Notes: generated by a model not told the origin, from the letters alone. A DNA stretch of 21,816 bases from Setaria digitata (GCA_003640385.1 RCAB01000755.1:1-21816); one strand, 5' to 3'. Positions 1 through 16,202 are shown, counted from the first letter of the stretch. Made by a program: numbers and translations.

Positions 1-434
1 CTGTCAACACTCTTCTAAAATATCCTGCAAAATGAAGCAACTCGGCTAATTAATAGGGACCATCAGAAAAATAATCGGACACATTTGTAAACTTAAAAAA
101 AAGAAAACCATTTAACGAACAAAGCTAAAGTTAAGATCTAGAGGACAATTCTCTCAGACTATTATTCCTCTTGTTGTTGTCCAACTTAAATCCCTGTTTA
201 ATTCATAGCTCCATGTTGAATCTCTGTTAAATTCATATGCTAAGTGTAATCTTGGAATAGTGTGTTTTAAATCTTAAATTTCTTAAATGTTTTTATTGGA
301 ATTTAACTTATTGATGAGTCTTGAAGACTTAAGTCTCCCAAGATATTCTAAATTATTTCTACTTTTCGGTAGATGGGTGTAGTGATAAGTTAGGAAAATA
401 TAGTAAACAGGACCGCTATATTTTCTTTCTACAG
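1..434. other. left flank, no gene recognised
   Basis: AT-rich sequence without an open frame or splice-bounded segment that I can support. It contains an imperfect two-copy direct repeat (191-210 and 221-241, period 30) sharing a CTGTT(T/A)AATTCATA core. If the candidate exon at 435-528 is real, this stretch would be its upstream intron. Confidence 0.5.
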
Positions 435-528
435 GACTTACTACTACCGCAGTCTTATCGTTTTATCCACGATGGCATTTGTCGGATTTGGATTCTATGT
501 TTTACCTCTTCTGGAAACGGAAGACTGA
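435..528 (+). CDS. candidate 3'-terminal exon of a small or tail-anchored membrane protein (unidentified)
   Basis: A good acceptor (TTTTCTTTCTACAG, ending at 434) is followed by one split-codon base and 30 codons to a TGA at 526-528. The peptide is TYYYR, then a 17-20 residue hydrophobic stretch (SLIVLSTMAFVGFGFYVLPL), then an acidic end, LETED. The stretch is visibly richer in G+C than its surroundings, and an AATAAA lies about 200 bases downstream. Against it: no upstream exon with a donor is visible in 1-434, a 30-codon open run is not rare, and other frames are also open here. I do not recognise the family. If real, it is the tail of a + strand gene upstream of COMMD10. Confidence 0.25.
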
Positions 529-730
529 TTTTTAACCAGGTCGGAGTTGGGTCTTAAAAGAACAGCGTTAAACTCTTTTTTTTCTCATTCTTTGTCAAAA
601 AAGGTAACTTCTTTTTGGAACTAATTTATCAATAGTGGATCAGCATTCATTAATGCTCTCCAAATATCTTTTAATAAGATGTCATTTGCCTGTCACCTGT
701 TGTTACATGTTAAGTTACAATTAGGACAAC

Positions 731-736
731 AATAAA
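731..736 (+). terminator. possible poly(A) signal AATAAA
   Basis: Canonical AATAAA about 200 bases after the TGA of the candidate exon at 435-528. In DNA this AT-rich the hexamer arises often by chance, so it only matters if that exon is confirmed. Confidence 0.2.
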
Positions 737-2413
737 AAATTGCTCCTGTATGCGGTTAAATTACAAAGGAAAAAAATTAATTAAAGAAAAATAGTTCAAA
801 AGTTTAATAACGTAGTGCAATCCATCTCATTTCTTATTTTCATTTTTAGGTGACTTCCTATGAATGGGTCCGGATCGGAAAAAACAGTTGCACTTACTGT
901 TCTCTCTATTTCATCCGCCGAATAAATCAGCTCTTCCACTTTGATATATATTTCGATTATTTTCAGTTTTCTTTGTCATTCAATGTTTGTTTGCATAAGC
1001 AACTTCTTGATATCTGTGCTTTGATTTCCAGTGTTTTTTCTTTTTTCTTTGAATTTTCAAATTGACGCTGATTCAATTTTGAATGAGTTGTTGTTGCTGC
1101 TACTATTGTTGTTATTGTCTTATAAAATTTGGGCTATTTTTATTTTTTTATAAGGGATGCCAGAGACAAAGTATATCTCTGTTTCTGTAATGCCCACAAA
1201 ATTCATATTTTTACTTTTTCCTTCCAGCTTTCTTTTTACTCTTTCCTATTTTTCTCCTCCTCTCCTTTTCTTTTTCATCAGTTGTATAGCAAACTGCGAT
1301 CATTTCAATTTCCATTCCCTTTCTCGATTTCCAGTTGTCCGTTAACACACAAACAGGAAATCGAAAGGAGAAATTGAAATTGTTACAGTATGCTTGGCAA
1401 TGGATGGGAAATCAGTGTGAGTAGAAAGGAGACAGAACTGCTCAGACTACGGTAGCAATCCTGTCTTGGCTAAACCCTGCATTTGGGACAATTGCACCTT
1501 CATTCAAATTCGTTCAGAAGGAATAATTTGCTTAAGCTGTTCGGTTCAAACAGAAATAACATCACCATCGTTGCTGAGTCATCTGACGTAGGGACGATCC
1601 TTCTTTGAAGTACTTCGGTAAAGTTACTTTTTAAAGTTCAAGTTTTGGAAATGGGACTTTGATATTTCTTTGCTTATTATCCAGGTGGCATCGTTTATTA
1701 TTCAGCTAGGAAATCTCAGAACTTTGCTACCTAATATCTTCAGAATTTCTGAAAAAAAAACAGTTGCACCTCCAGTCATTACTTCCCAGTAAATACTTAT
1801 TTGCTTCCCAGCGATATCTGTTCATTTTTGGCAATCCTATTTCCAGTTTTTTAGAACTTTTAAACGAAGGTTTTCAAACTTTTGTCTCAGATATCGAAAT
1901 AGGAAAGTTGTGGTTGATTTTGAGAAACCAACTTATGAAATTTACATTTTAGTTTAAAAATCTAATAAAAAACATCCATTAAAATGGAATACAGTCAGAA
2001 GACATTGTGTGTCAAAAAAAAAAAAAAACAAGCTAGTATCTTGAGCGGAAGTGCTGATGTCGCTAGTGCAAATTAATCTTTATTTTAAATTCTTCCAAAA
2101 AGTTTTAAAAACTTCATAGAAGAAGTTGGCAAGTTTCTAATACCTTGATTACCTAACAAAAAATTTATCATTAGGAAAAGTACTAAAATCCCTGACCGAA
2201 GAAGCATTCATGCAAAAATATTGCTAAGTTCATTTAGCATTAATGTATCTTATTCTCTGTAGATCTTATATGATGTCAAAGAGAGTAATTAAATCTGTCT
2301 TAATTTCATTTTCCAAATGAGCTGTCTTTTTTTGGCGTTCTGTATTTTCCGCCTACCCTTTCCCCATTATTTTGGTTTTTCCGATATTTTTAAATCTGAG
2401 AGGTAAAAGTATA

Positions 2414-2463
2414 CCAAAAATTGTCGACAAAATTTGACCCAAAAATTGTCAACAAATGAAAAG
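2414..2463. repeat. short tandem duplication, 25-bp unit
   Basis: Two adjacent copies start at 2414 and 2439. The first 18 bases are CCAAAAATTGTCGACAAA and CCAAAAATTGTCAACAAA, differing at one base; similarity decays after that. This is a local slippage-type duplication in non-coding DNA with no known function. Confidence 0.7.
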
Positions 2464-2974
2464 AGATCAACTTTTAAATTATATAATAACTGCCGTCTTA
2501 ATGAGACTAACGAAAGTTTCAAGAGTAAGTTTTCAAATTTTATAAAAAATGAACATTACACATTCATTTTGACATACTGTACGAAATACAGCAAAAATTG
2601 AAAAAAAAAAAATCACTTTGTACAGAAAAAAGCGAATCTAAAAAACTTATCGGCAAAAAAGGGTGACCGATTGACCCAAAGCGAATTGAAATGTAACAAA
2701 ATAAATCATTATTTAATGAAATCACAAAGCAGTGAAATTAGTGGTACTTCGCAAGTTAGTTTTCTGCTTTGGGAGATTCGACGTTAATTTTTGCTTTTTT
2801 TTTGGTTTAAGAAATTTATTGTGTATATTTTTGCAAGGTGAATGCTCGGATATAACTTCAAATCCTGTTTATTAAAATGTTTCTGAAGCGTTAACGATTT
2901 CAAACCTTGTATATAGTATGAGAAGAAAAATTGCAAATAGTTCAGATGAAAGGGCCCCATTAATCTTTTATTAC

Positions 2975-3039
2975 TTGGTTTTAGTTGGTTTGGGTGGTGG
3001 GTATGTGGTTGTTACTTTGTTTGTTGCTGTCTGGTATGT
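2975..3039 (+). other. TG-rich tract upstream of the COMMD10 start
   Basis: The + strand consists mostly of T and G here, with closely spaced GG and GGG runs (core GGTTTGGGTGGTGGGTATG). It ends about 30 bases before the ATG-proximal splice acceptor, so it would fall in the outron or 5' leader of COMMD10. It could be a promoter or leader element, or a G-rich fold of the two-tetrad type. No specific factor site is recognised. Confidence 0.4.
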
Positions 3040-3048
3040 CTGAAATCT

Positions 3049-3061
3049 AAAATTTCTCTAG
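3049..3061 (+). promoter_or_regulatory. splice acceptor before COMMD10 ATG (probable trans-splice site)
   Basis: AAAATTTCTCTAG is followed after five bases (GCTCT) by the ATG at 3067. A 3' splice site a few bases upstream of the start codon, with no obvious coding exon before it, is the usual arrangement for spliced-leader addition in nematodes. A cis-spliced 5' UTR exon is the alternative and cannot be excluded. Confidence 0.6.
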
Positions 3062-3066
3062 GCTCT

Positions 3067-4322
3067 ATGTCCACTGAGGTAGTGAGACTTCTACCAGCTG
3101 GATTGGAAAGAGTCGTCGAGAAGATCGTTGAATTGGGTCCGACGAAATTCGTTCAAATTTCACGGCATATATTGGAAAGGATGCCAGACATCTCTGATTC
3201 TGCTAGTGTACTAAATTCACTGGAAAGGGAAAAGCTTCTGGGAAGTTTCGAGAATGACTCATCACTGGAATTTACTGTCTTGGTAAGTTTTCGGCCTTCC
3301 AGATTTGAAGTTTTGTTAGAAGTAAGTAGAGAATGACCATTTGTCAGTACTGTAGATTCTTTTTTTATTACATGTTGCTTGGAAGTTATTACTAGATTCA
3401 GTTATTTCGGATCGGAGATGCTCTTGTGAAAAAAATGAAATTTAGGATTTCTTTGAACCTTGATAAAAATGCTTCGAGTAATAGATTTTCCTCCAGATCT
3501 TTAGATGCCTTTCTAATGCATTTCAATATCTTTTCTATTCTCCCACCCTTAGTTTGAATTCTTGAACTTTTGCTTCTTAGTTATCTTATTATCAGTTTCC
3601 TACAATTTTCTGGAGACTTTCTCCCGGATTCTGACATTTAGTACTAGGCCGTTAGTGAAGGAAGTAAAATTTCATACTGTTCATTAAGAAGTAAGAAAAA
3701 GCGGAAGAGAGTAGAGTTACTCACAAAATCGGTGATTTTCAGTTAACCATAAGTGAATTGTGGAAAAATATCGCATATCATCAGCTTAAATTGCAGCCAC
3801 TGCTTGAGAGCCTGAACAAAGTAAGTTCTCATTTGAAAAATTCGTTGTTTTTCTGTCACCTCTGTAATTTTTAAATTTAATTGATAATCAGAGTGTCTGA
3901 ATCAAATAGACAACAGGTTTCGTTCATTTAGGAACGTCTACTTTTCTAGGCCGGGTTCGATGCTAAAATAAGAGATGCGATTGTGAAAATCTGGTCAGAA
4001 AGCGGGCTGACAATTTCTAACCGGTTGCGTGATATGTCGTTTTCTGGACGCCCTAATGTTAGTGGCGTTGGATGGATGCTACGCATGAATATCACAAGGT
4101 AACAACCACATTTAGACTATTCTTTAATTCAGTTTTGTCTTGGTGAGTGAGAAATTGCTACCAAGATTAAGTACTGGCGATTTTTCGAATCAAGAGGATC
4201 GCCCCGTGAATAAATTTCTTGTCATTATGAAAATATTTCTCAATAAATTTGTATATTGGGTCTTCGCCAACTCTCCATTTCTTTCTTTCGTTTTTTATTT
4301 ATTGCATATGTATTGCCATTAT

Positions 4323-4355
<33 letters not shown>

Positions 4356-4867
4356 TGCTCTTATCAGTAGTTTGCAGTTGCCTGTTACACGATATCGTAT
4401 TAGTTTTTTATCTTAAATAGATATAAATGGAAATTAGTTCTCATTGTTCTTAAATACTGAGATGTAGCAAACAGTGCACATACAGAAAACTTTTTGAATT
4501 CAGAGAGATTGACGCTTAACGATTGAGAAAAGACTGAGAAAGTTTTGCTCCATAGCAACTACTTTGTTTAATTAATTCTCAAAATTTGTAAGGACGCTTA
4601 TAATTAGTTCTTTTATGTTCTCAGTGAATTATTTGTAGGAGAATTCTTAGTAAAAATGACGCCTATTTGAGTCATTTGAGTTAAATTTTGAAGTTCATTT
4701 TCAGTAGTGACAATCACAAACCAGGGATGCATGATGCAGAGGCAATTCTACAACTTAACACAGATAAGGGTTCAAAGATCGTCGAATTGAGCCGTGGGGA
4801 GCTTGTGGAATTTTACATGATGTTACAAAAGGTTCAGAAAAGTTTGGATATTTTGCTTGAGAGGTAA
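3067..4867 (+). CDS. COMMD10: COMM domain-containing protein 10 (COMMD10), complete, 4 exons
   Basis: Coding exons are 3067-3282, 3743-3820, 3950-4098 and 4705-4867 (TAA at 4865-4867); donors are GTAAGT, GTAAGT and GTAACA, acceptors TTTTCAG, TTTCTAG and TTTTCAG. Joined, they give 201 residues, matching human COMMD10 (about 202). The helical N-terminal half is residues 1-130; VLLTISELWKNIAYHQLK at the exon 1/2 junction matches the COMMD10 LVLETISFILEQAVYHNVK segment. The C-terminal COMM domain runs from about 137 to 201: GVGWMLRMNI, then EAILQLN, then ELSRGELVEFYMMLQKVQ. COMMD10 is one of ten COMMD subunits that assemble with CCDC22 and CCDC93 in the CCC/Commander complex, recycling membrane cargo from endosomes with retriever. 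The start is set by the upstream acceptor and by the full-length match. The gene converges on klc. Family assignment to COMMD10 rather than another COMMD rests on recalled human sequence. Confidence 0.9.
4325..4350. repeat. T26 homopolymer in COMMD10 intron 3
   Basis: An uninterrupted run of 26 T on the + strand inside the 606-bp third intron. Its exact length is likely to vary between isolates and to be unreliable in an assembly. I see no flanking target-site duplication that would mark it as the tail of a retroposed copy. Confidence 0.9.
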
Positions 4868-5056
4868 CGGGGCAGCGAATGTCCATATTCGCATTCTTTT
4901 CTTTGTTAATGTACATTTGACACGTCCTGTTTTAACATAGATAATTAGTTCGTTTCGATTTGAAGTTTAAAATCGCCTCAAGTATTCCCAGTTGTTTACA
5001 AGTTACTGATTTAATTGTGTAAGTACCAATATAGGATTTGTCGATAGGTTGCTTAG

Positions 5057-5263
5057 ATGAGGAAGTATGGGATTCCCGTCCCTGTAGTGAGATATCGGAA
5101 CACAAATAAATTCGGGATTTATACTCGTTTCCATTTACTTCGCTATTATGTAGTTTTTGTAATTGCTGCGGTTGTTACCATTGCTATTGTGATATTATGT
5201 TTATATGTAACCGAAGACGTAGACCCATTTCTCATTCTGGCCCATCGCTTTGTACTTAAATGA
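5057..5263 (+). CDS. small ORF with one hydrophobic segment, 190 bp after COMMD10 (doubtful)
   Basis: 68 codons starting MRKYGIPVPVVRYRNTNKF. A basic N-terminal part is followed by a strong hydrophobic stretch at about residues 31-50 (YVVFVIAAVVTIAIVILCLY), so the product would be a single-pass membrane protein. An AG precedes the ATG by about ten bases, which would allow trans-splicing as a downstream operon cistron. A donor-like GTAACC at 5207 and a CCTTAG acceptor at 5282 could join it to a short in-frame tail. No family is recognised and AT-rich DNA easily encodes hydrophobic runs. The AATAAA at 5105-5110 lies inside it. It is more likely part of the COMMD10 3' region. Confidence 0.2.
   Translation: MRKYGIPVPVVRYRNTNKFGIYTRFHLLRYYVVFVIAAVVTIAIVILCLYVTEDVDPFLILAHRFVLK
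5105..5110 (+). terminator. candidate COMMD10 poly(A) signal AATAAA
   Basis: First canonical AATAAA downstream of the COMMD10 stop codon (about 240 bases), a plausible nematode 3' UTR length. There is no transcript evidence, and the hexamer is common by chance in such AT-rich DNA. Confidence 0.35.
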
Positions 5264-8200
5264 ATTAATAACCATTCCTTAGGTTTGGAAAAGTTCCGTC
5301 TTTGGCTCCATCATATGACAAGATGAGTTTTTAGTAAACAAGAATCTCCGTCTGACATTAGCCTACTTACTCAAACCATCACTGTTTTGGTAGCAGTCTT
5401 TCATGTTATCCGCAAATTAGCAAATATGGGGCGGAAATTGTAGACAATAGTCATTGTTTACAGCGGTGGTTCTATCAGCTGCGATAGCTTATCAGTAAGA
5501 CAAAAAGAAGACAAGGTTAACTAATTCGACTTTTCGCTAGACATAGGTTGCTGCAATTGGTGCGTATTTTATTGTTAAAATTAAAATAGCTGGACTGCCT
5601 TGTTCAAGAATTCTACAATGGAAACAAGGAAGAGTCGTTGTAATATTCACATGAAGAGGTAGCTTAAAAAAAAAGGTTCAACTGTTCGAATATTGTCAAC
5701 TTCCGAAGAAATTTCCATTGATAACTAAAACATTAACAAGGTCAAATTTACGCAACCAACTAGATGCAGAAGAGGGAAGAATCAGTTTACTTGAAGATTT
5801 ATAAAAAAAAACATGAAGTGTATAGAGTTAACATTTTTGTACTTTATTTATTCAATAATAACCTTGTACAACGGATTCACGAACTTCACGATACAAATAA
5901 CGGGTACAGAAAAACATAAGTGTGTGGAGCTAACATACAAATGAACTTGAGACAAAGGACAAAAGCTACCAATCCTGATTACTATATTTTAAAGACAGTT
6001 ACTAAAGAATATTTTCTTATAGCGGTAAGGTGCAAGACAATTTAAAGGCGTGAATGTACAATTCTTTAAAAATAGTGAAGAATTATTTCTATAATTAGTT
6101 TTTATGCGTTAATCTTTAGCTAAGTGTTCTTCTGGCTGGGGACCAATATTTTGAATGTAATTGTGAAGGTTACTCTCCACTGATATATATATACTGTAGC
6201 CATAATTGGTTTTCCAACTTACCGATTGCCTTGTTTGGTCTCTACACGATGATAAAAATCTAGCTCACGAAATTTTCCCTGATGTTTTAGGATTATGAAC
6301 TGTAGCACAATGCTATAGATGGCGCAAAAGGGACTGATATGAGCTTCGAATAGTTTAAAACATCCAAGATAGCTTTATCGAAATAGCAAAAGGAAAAGTG
6401 GCAGCAAGCAACAGACCTGCGTATGCCAACACTTTAAATAAAAGTTTAAAAGTTTTTTTTTTTTTTTTGAAAGTCCAACAAGCTACTAAGTTACTCCGAA
6501 ATTGTAAAGGATTCTACTATAGCAATTGGTTAACTGGGAGATTTGACGACCTGATCAGGAAATTTGGATATAAATAATGGCTGGTTTTGCTGTCCTATAG
6601 TTGAAAAGAAACATGTCACCTCGAGATGCACTTTTAAACTATCTGGTTGGCAAGTGCAGATGAGATACAACCCTTTTAGTTTTTGATTTGCAGTAAGTAA
6701 ATTAGTTGTAGAGTTATTTTAGGCATTCGTTAGGGGATACAATCAAAGCACTATGAACAATTTGAAAAAGACACTGTTGCAATGTATGACAATGTTTCCG
6801 TGGCAGCCTAAGACTCAAAAGAGTTTTGATCCCATTCGTGTTAATGAATTAATAAGGTCTGTGAGTAGTTAGGTTGGAATCATTCTTCCAGAAAGATACA
6901 GATAAACTTAGTCATTTCACAAACATTACGCGGCTACGAAGAACGATTTTTCTCTCTTCAAATGTCTTGAAATGGCTCCCGTACTGAATGCCACGGAAGC
7001 ATTTGGTCAAAGGCAAATGCAAACAATCAAACAACTTTTCAAACGAACTATAACAACATGAAAAACCTTTTTGTTGCATTTTGCAGGCTTTCATGTAGAG
7101 TAAACAGGAAGTTGTCAATTAAAATGTTTTAAATGCAGAAAAATTTCGGAAAATCCTTGCAGTAATCACAGCTGTTTTGCTTCGTCCAATACAAATCACT
7201 ACTTGACACCCAAAATTCTGCTCGCTTCGGCAACAATTTGTATATTAGAGACTCAGTCTTTCACGCATCCGCTCAATCACTTAAATGAAAACTTTCGAAA
7301 TTTAATTTCAAAACCGAAGAAAATAACACATGAGCCTTGCAACAACTTTTACAATAAAAAAAAAGAATTACACTACTTCAACTGACAGATTTAGAACATT
7401 TTGAGTAAGGTCTTGGCATCAACAATCCCTACGTAATATATTCATAATCGAGATTTTCATCTGCAGATGTATTTTGTATTGAATAACAGAGATAGTAATG
7501 TATGAAATAATATGCAGCTTGCAACGTCAATTCAAAAGGAATGATCGGGAAAAATTTTAAAACGTCCAGTCCTTTTTTAATATGAGTTTTTGAAAATTTC
7601 ATGCAAAAAATTACGAATTTTTCAAATATTTTAAGGGAAAAGTCATTTTAGAAATCTCGTTAAAACCCAAGGACAAAGACGCCATACAAACTAAACTAGC
7701 TGAACAGAAGATATCAAAAAGGATTTGATACACAAAACCCCAAAGAATTAATCCGTCGTCTTCATATTACATCAAAATAAAAATTATTGTGAGAAATAGA
7801 TGGTTACAGTGAAAAATATGCAGAGATGAGAGGATGTCAAAATTACGTGAAACCCCGACTTGGAATACATTGGAATCAATCAGCATTTAAGGCACCATGT
7901 GACGCTGTGGATCGTTGTGGCGAAGACCAGTAAGAAATAGCACATCTGTGATATGACAACACTATGATTAGCGAGAGTGAAAAGAAATGAATTTCTGGAA
8001 AATTATTAGGGAAGAAACTTTGATAACACTAAATATGATAGGCTTGTATATATTGAGAAATATGTTTACGTTGAAAACGATGCACATCACTTTCAAACGA
8101 TTAGCAACCTCACAATTTCTGAAAAAAAAAACTTGATAAAAAAAATTCTGCTCAATGTAAACCAGGAAAACTTGGAAATCACGGTAAGAGGAAATTTTAA

Positions 8201-8845
8201 CTACTAAAAACTATCATTCAAGTATACTCCTGAACAATATGAATACTGATATCGCTATGTTCATTGTATCTTCACAAACAGAGGCAACAAAAATGAAGTG
8301 TTCTAACAGTGATGCTTCCTAACTAATCATTTGGTAACAAGGTAATAATGATACTCCTAAACAAAGAAGTAAATTAATTAGTTACTCAGGCTCTCTTGTT
8401 TTCCAATGTCAAGTAAGCAGAACATTATAATGAATTTAAAAATCATAATCGTAACTTATTTTTCCTTAATTTGGAACCATAAAATATTGAAAGCAACATT
8501 GTAGGACAAGGTACACAAACAGCAGCAGGCAAAATGAGAATAAATTTTACTTAGAATAAAATGATAGTTATTGAAGGTTCGAAAGTTTAGGATTTAAATA
8601 TTGGGAAAAGTCTTGATTTAGAAGTCCCGCTTAGTCGGCGAAGTAAAAAGTTAATAATAACTAAATAAGAAGCAACAGAAAAGTTCTGGGGCACGTTTTC
8701 CAAGATAATTAGTGGGCAATTTTTAATTACGCAATTTCGGAGGCAACAATCATTGGGCGAGTGGAATTGATCACAACTTCACTCAAGTATATATACATAT
8801 GCATACTTAGAGGACAGCTGAAATGATTGGTAACCTTAAAATTGG
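5264..8845. other. intergenic region between convergent COMMD10 and klc, left part
   Basis: No coding segment with recognisable homology on either strand. The short open frames near 6912-7118 (-) and 7203-7385 (+) look like chance. A T16 run lies at 6453-6468. From roughly 5600 onward the + strand carries clearly more A than T (in 7681-7740 I count 29 A and 10 T), the same bias as the introns of the minus-strand klc gene. Confidence 0.6.
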
Positions 8846-9296
8846 CTAGCAATCAACTTCTGTTATAAATGAGATAAAAATACCATGCATATAGTGGAAG
8901 TTCATTGGAGGTTTAGTCCTACGGAGCATTTCTAGGATTAGGTGGTGAAGATAAAATTGAATGATGAATTTCGAAATCCTGTATGAAAGAATTAACAAAA
9001 TATTTTGTCCAAGAGAGACAGTTCGGTTTAAAAAACTATTAGTCACTTTATCCTGTCGGACACTTGCCTCTAAAAAATTGCTAGAACTATTTTCCTTCAT
9101 ATCTTTGAAAATGGAAGGAGATTTTTTCCAGAAGTTCATCAAATTCAAAGCCAGAATAACAGCAAAAAAAAAAAAAAATACAGCACAGCAAGCCTCAACA
9201 ATTCCTACAGTTTCATTCAAAAAAACATACAGCTTTTGGATTTCGCCAAAGAATAAAAGACTGTATTTTTTTTTTTTGAAGAACAATAGAGCCTAA
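8846..9296. other. overlapping antisense ORF pair of unknown status
   Basis: The - strand is open for 146 codons (9286 down to 8846) and the + strand for 111 codons (8961-9296), almost fully overlapping. The - strand product begins MFFKKKKYSLLFFG, has a hydrophobic stretch around VEACCAVFFFFFAVILALNLM, and ends FISFITEVDC. The + strand product is lysine-rich. A run of about 14 A at 9164-9177 encodes the F and K runs. Neither resembles a family I know, and no splice or trans-splice context stands out. The pair may simply reflect a local lack of stop codons, or be a decayed or lineage-specific gene. Confidence 0.2.
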
Positions 9297-10723
9297 CTGC
9301 CAGATGGTCTCGAAAAAAGTAGCAAAATCAAACGTAGAGCGCTTTATAATTATTATGGAATATTTTCAAAAATATTTTATTACGAATTCTACCTTAATCT
9401 ACGAGTGTCTTGTCCATCCAAAAAAAAAACCAGGTACCACACGAACGACAAAACATCTGCAGTGTATTGTAAATTCGCAATCAATTTCAGGTGAAAATTT
9501 AGCAATAAAAAAATGAAGGACTCGGTTTATACATACTATTACATGTAGCAAAAGTCGTTACAGTACCATTGTACCTGTGTGCAGGAAGAAGCCAGCTGAC
9601 GACGAATTCTTGATCCTGTATCATTTTCCGCGTTCTGCCAAAAGCTGAAAAAAAAAAATTTTCCCTCCTTTTTAAATACTTCCATTTCTAAAACTTCTTA
9701 AAGGTGCTAATTGTACAGAAGTCTTTCGAGATATGGATTATTCCACTTCAACTATCTCTGACCATAGCATGAAGTTCGCAACTGATAGTTTTATTCATAC
9801 ATCTTTTTCGGAGCTATCCATAACCAAATTTTATAAATCTTTTCATGTGAATTTCTCAGCCTGCATTTAAATTTTTATTCTGTTTTCGGAACAGCTAGTA
9901 TGAGCAAGTTATTGTATACCAACAACAAACTGAACTTTGAAGAAGTTCAAATAATATAGCACTATCGATCCCGCAACACTGACTACTCGATTTCAGAAAA
10001 CTCTTATTAAGACTTGGTGAACTCATCACATGTTGTCATATGAAGCACTTATTGACAAGTTCTATATGAAGTTTCTTTTTCCACAAAGGATAAAATAAAA
10101 AAAGGAGTACAGTATACCGAGAGTGGAGATCGCGACAGTGTAAAAGACCTAATAATATATCTGATTACGAGAGCAAAACCAAGTCCCATGAAATTTTATA
10201 CAAAAATCAAAGTAGTTAAAAATAACACTTGTAATCTTTAGACTGCATGAACAGGTCTATATCTAGCTTAAATTACGAGAACTATTAAATGTGATTGTTC
10301 ACAAGTCAAAAAAATATCACAGTTTACGGAAACTGAAAATGTACAAGGGAACAAACTCGCATGCGATCGTATTTCTACTTACCGATCTATTAAGCATAAG
10401 GACTGTATAGAATTGAACTCACCCTCACAAAGTCAGCAAATAATCAGAATGAAAGAAGAAGCAGTTTCAATATTCGCCCTTTTTCTCTAATGAAAATTTA
10501 AATTCAAATCTCGAATATGAAAAGTTATTTAAATTAAACTGCATGATAATTCCTCATATTGTCATCAAATCAGTAAAAAATATAATAACCACCACAAGAG
10601 AAAAATATACTGAAGAATTAAAAAAATGACGAAAACAACGAAGAAACAACAAATTGCCATAGCGTTACAAACCAAAGAAAGAAGACACGGATGATGGTTC
10701 AGATTTCCCGAGATAATTTATGG
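9297..10723 (-). other. region downstream of the klc stop (3' UTR and intergenic)
   Basis: No coding exon is recognised. It lies immediately 3' of the klc stop codon. No canonical AATAAA (TTTATT on the + strand) was found in the first 800 bases; the nearest ones I see are at 9874-9879 and 9790-9795. Either the klc 3' UTR is long or a variant signal is used. The + strand stays A-rich throughout. Confidence 0.5.

Positions 10724-16202
<5,479 letters not shown>

Larger units (their letters stand above)
529..3061. other. non-coding, T-rich region upstream of COMMD10
   Basis: No conserved protein is recognised in either strand. The short open frames near 850-1065, 1129-1377 and 1764-1952 have low-complexity F/S/L-rich translations and no homology that I can see. 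The + strand is biased to T and pyrimidines, for example the TC-rich tract around 1210-1335, as in nematode introns and outrons transcribed on this strand. A 15-base A run lies at 2014-2028 and a TTG-rich stretch near 1085-1117. Confidence 0.6.

Noticed and set aside
850..1377. ORFs at 850-1065 and 1129-1377 as possible exons upstream of COMMD10
   Set aside because: Translations are low-complexity F/S/L-rich strings from pyrimidine tracts; COMMD10 is already full length from 3067, so no upstream coding exon is needed.
3950..3970. GGGTTCGATGC looks like a tRNA B box
   Set aside because: It is inside COMMD10 exon 3, with no A box or acceptor stem around it, and is explained by the coding sequence (AGFDAK).
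4325..4350. T26 run as the reverse-strand poly(A) tail of a retroposed gene
   Set aside because: No target-site duplication or processed coding sequence lies next to it; many homopolymer runs occur in this window, so slippage is the simpler explanation.
4861..4870. GAGAG|GTAACG at the COMMD10 end as a splice donor to further exons
   Set aside because: The TAA within it ends the protein at 201 residues, matching the COMMD10 family length and C-terminus (LDILLER against LDSLT), and no matching downstream coding exon is seen.
7214..7245. TGCTCGCTTCGGCAACA resembles the 5' end of metazoan U6 snRNA
   Set aside because: Only about 14 bases agree. The downstream ACAGAGA and AGC-containing core and the terminal T run of U6 are absent, so this is a chance match.
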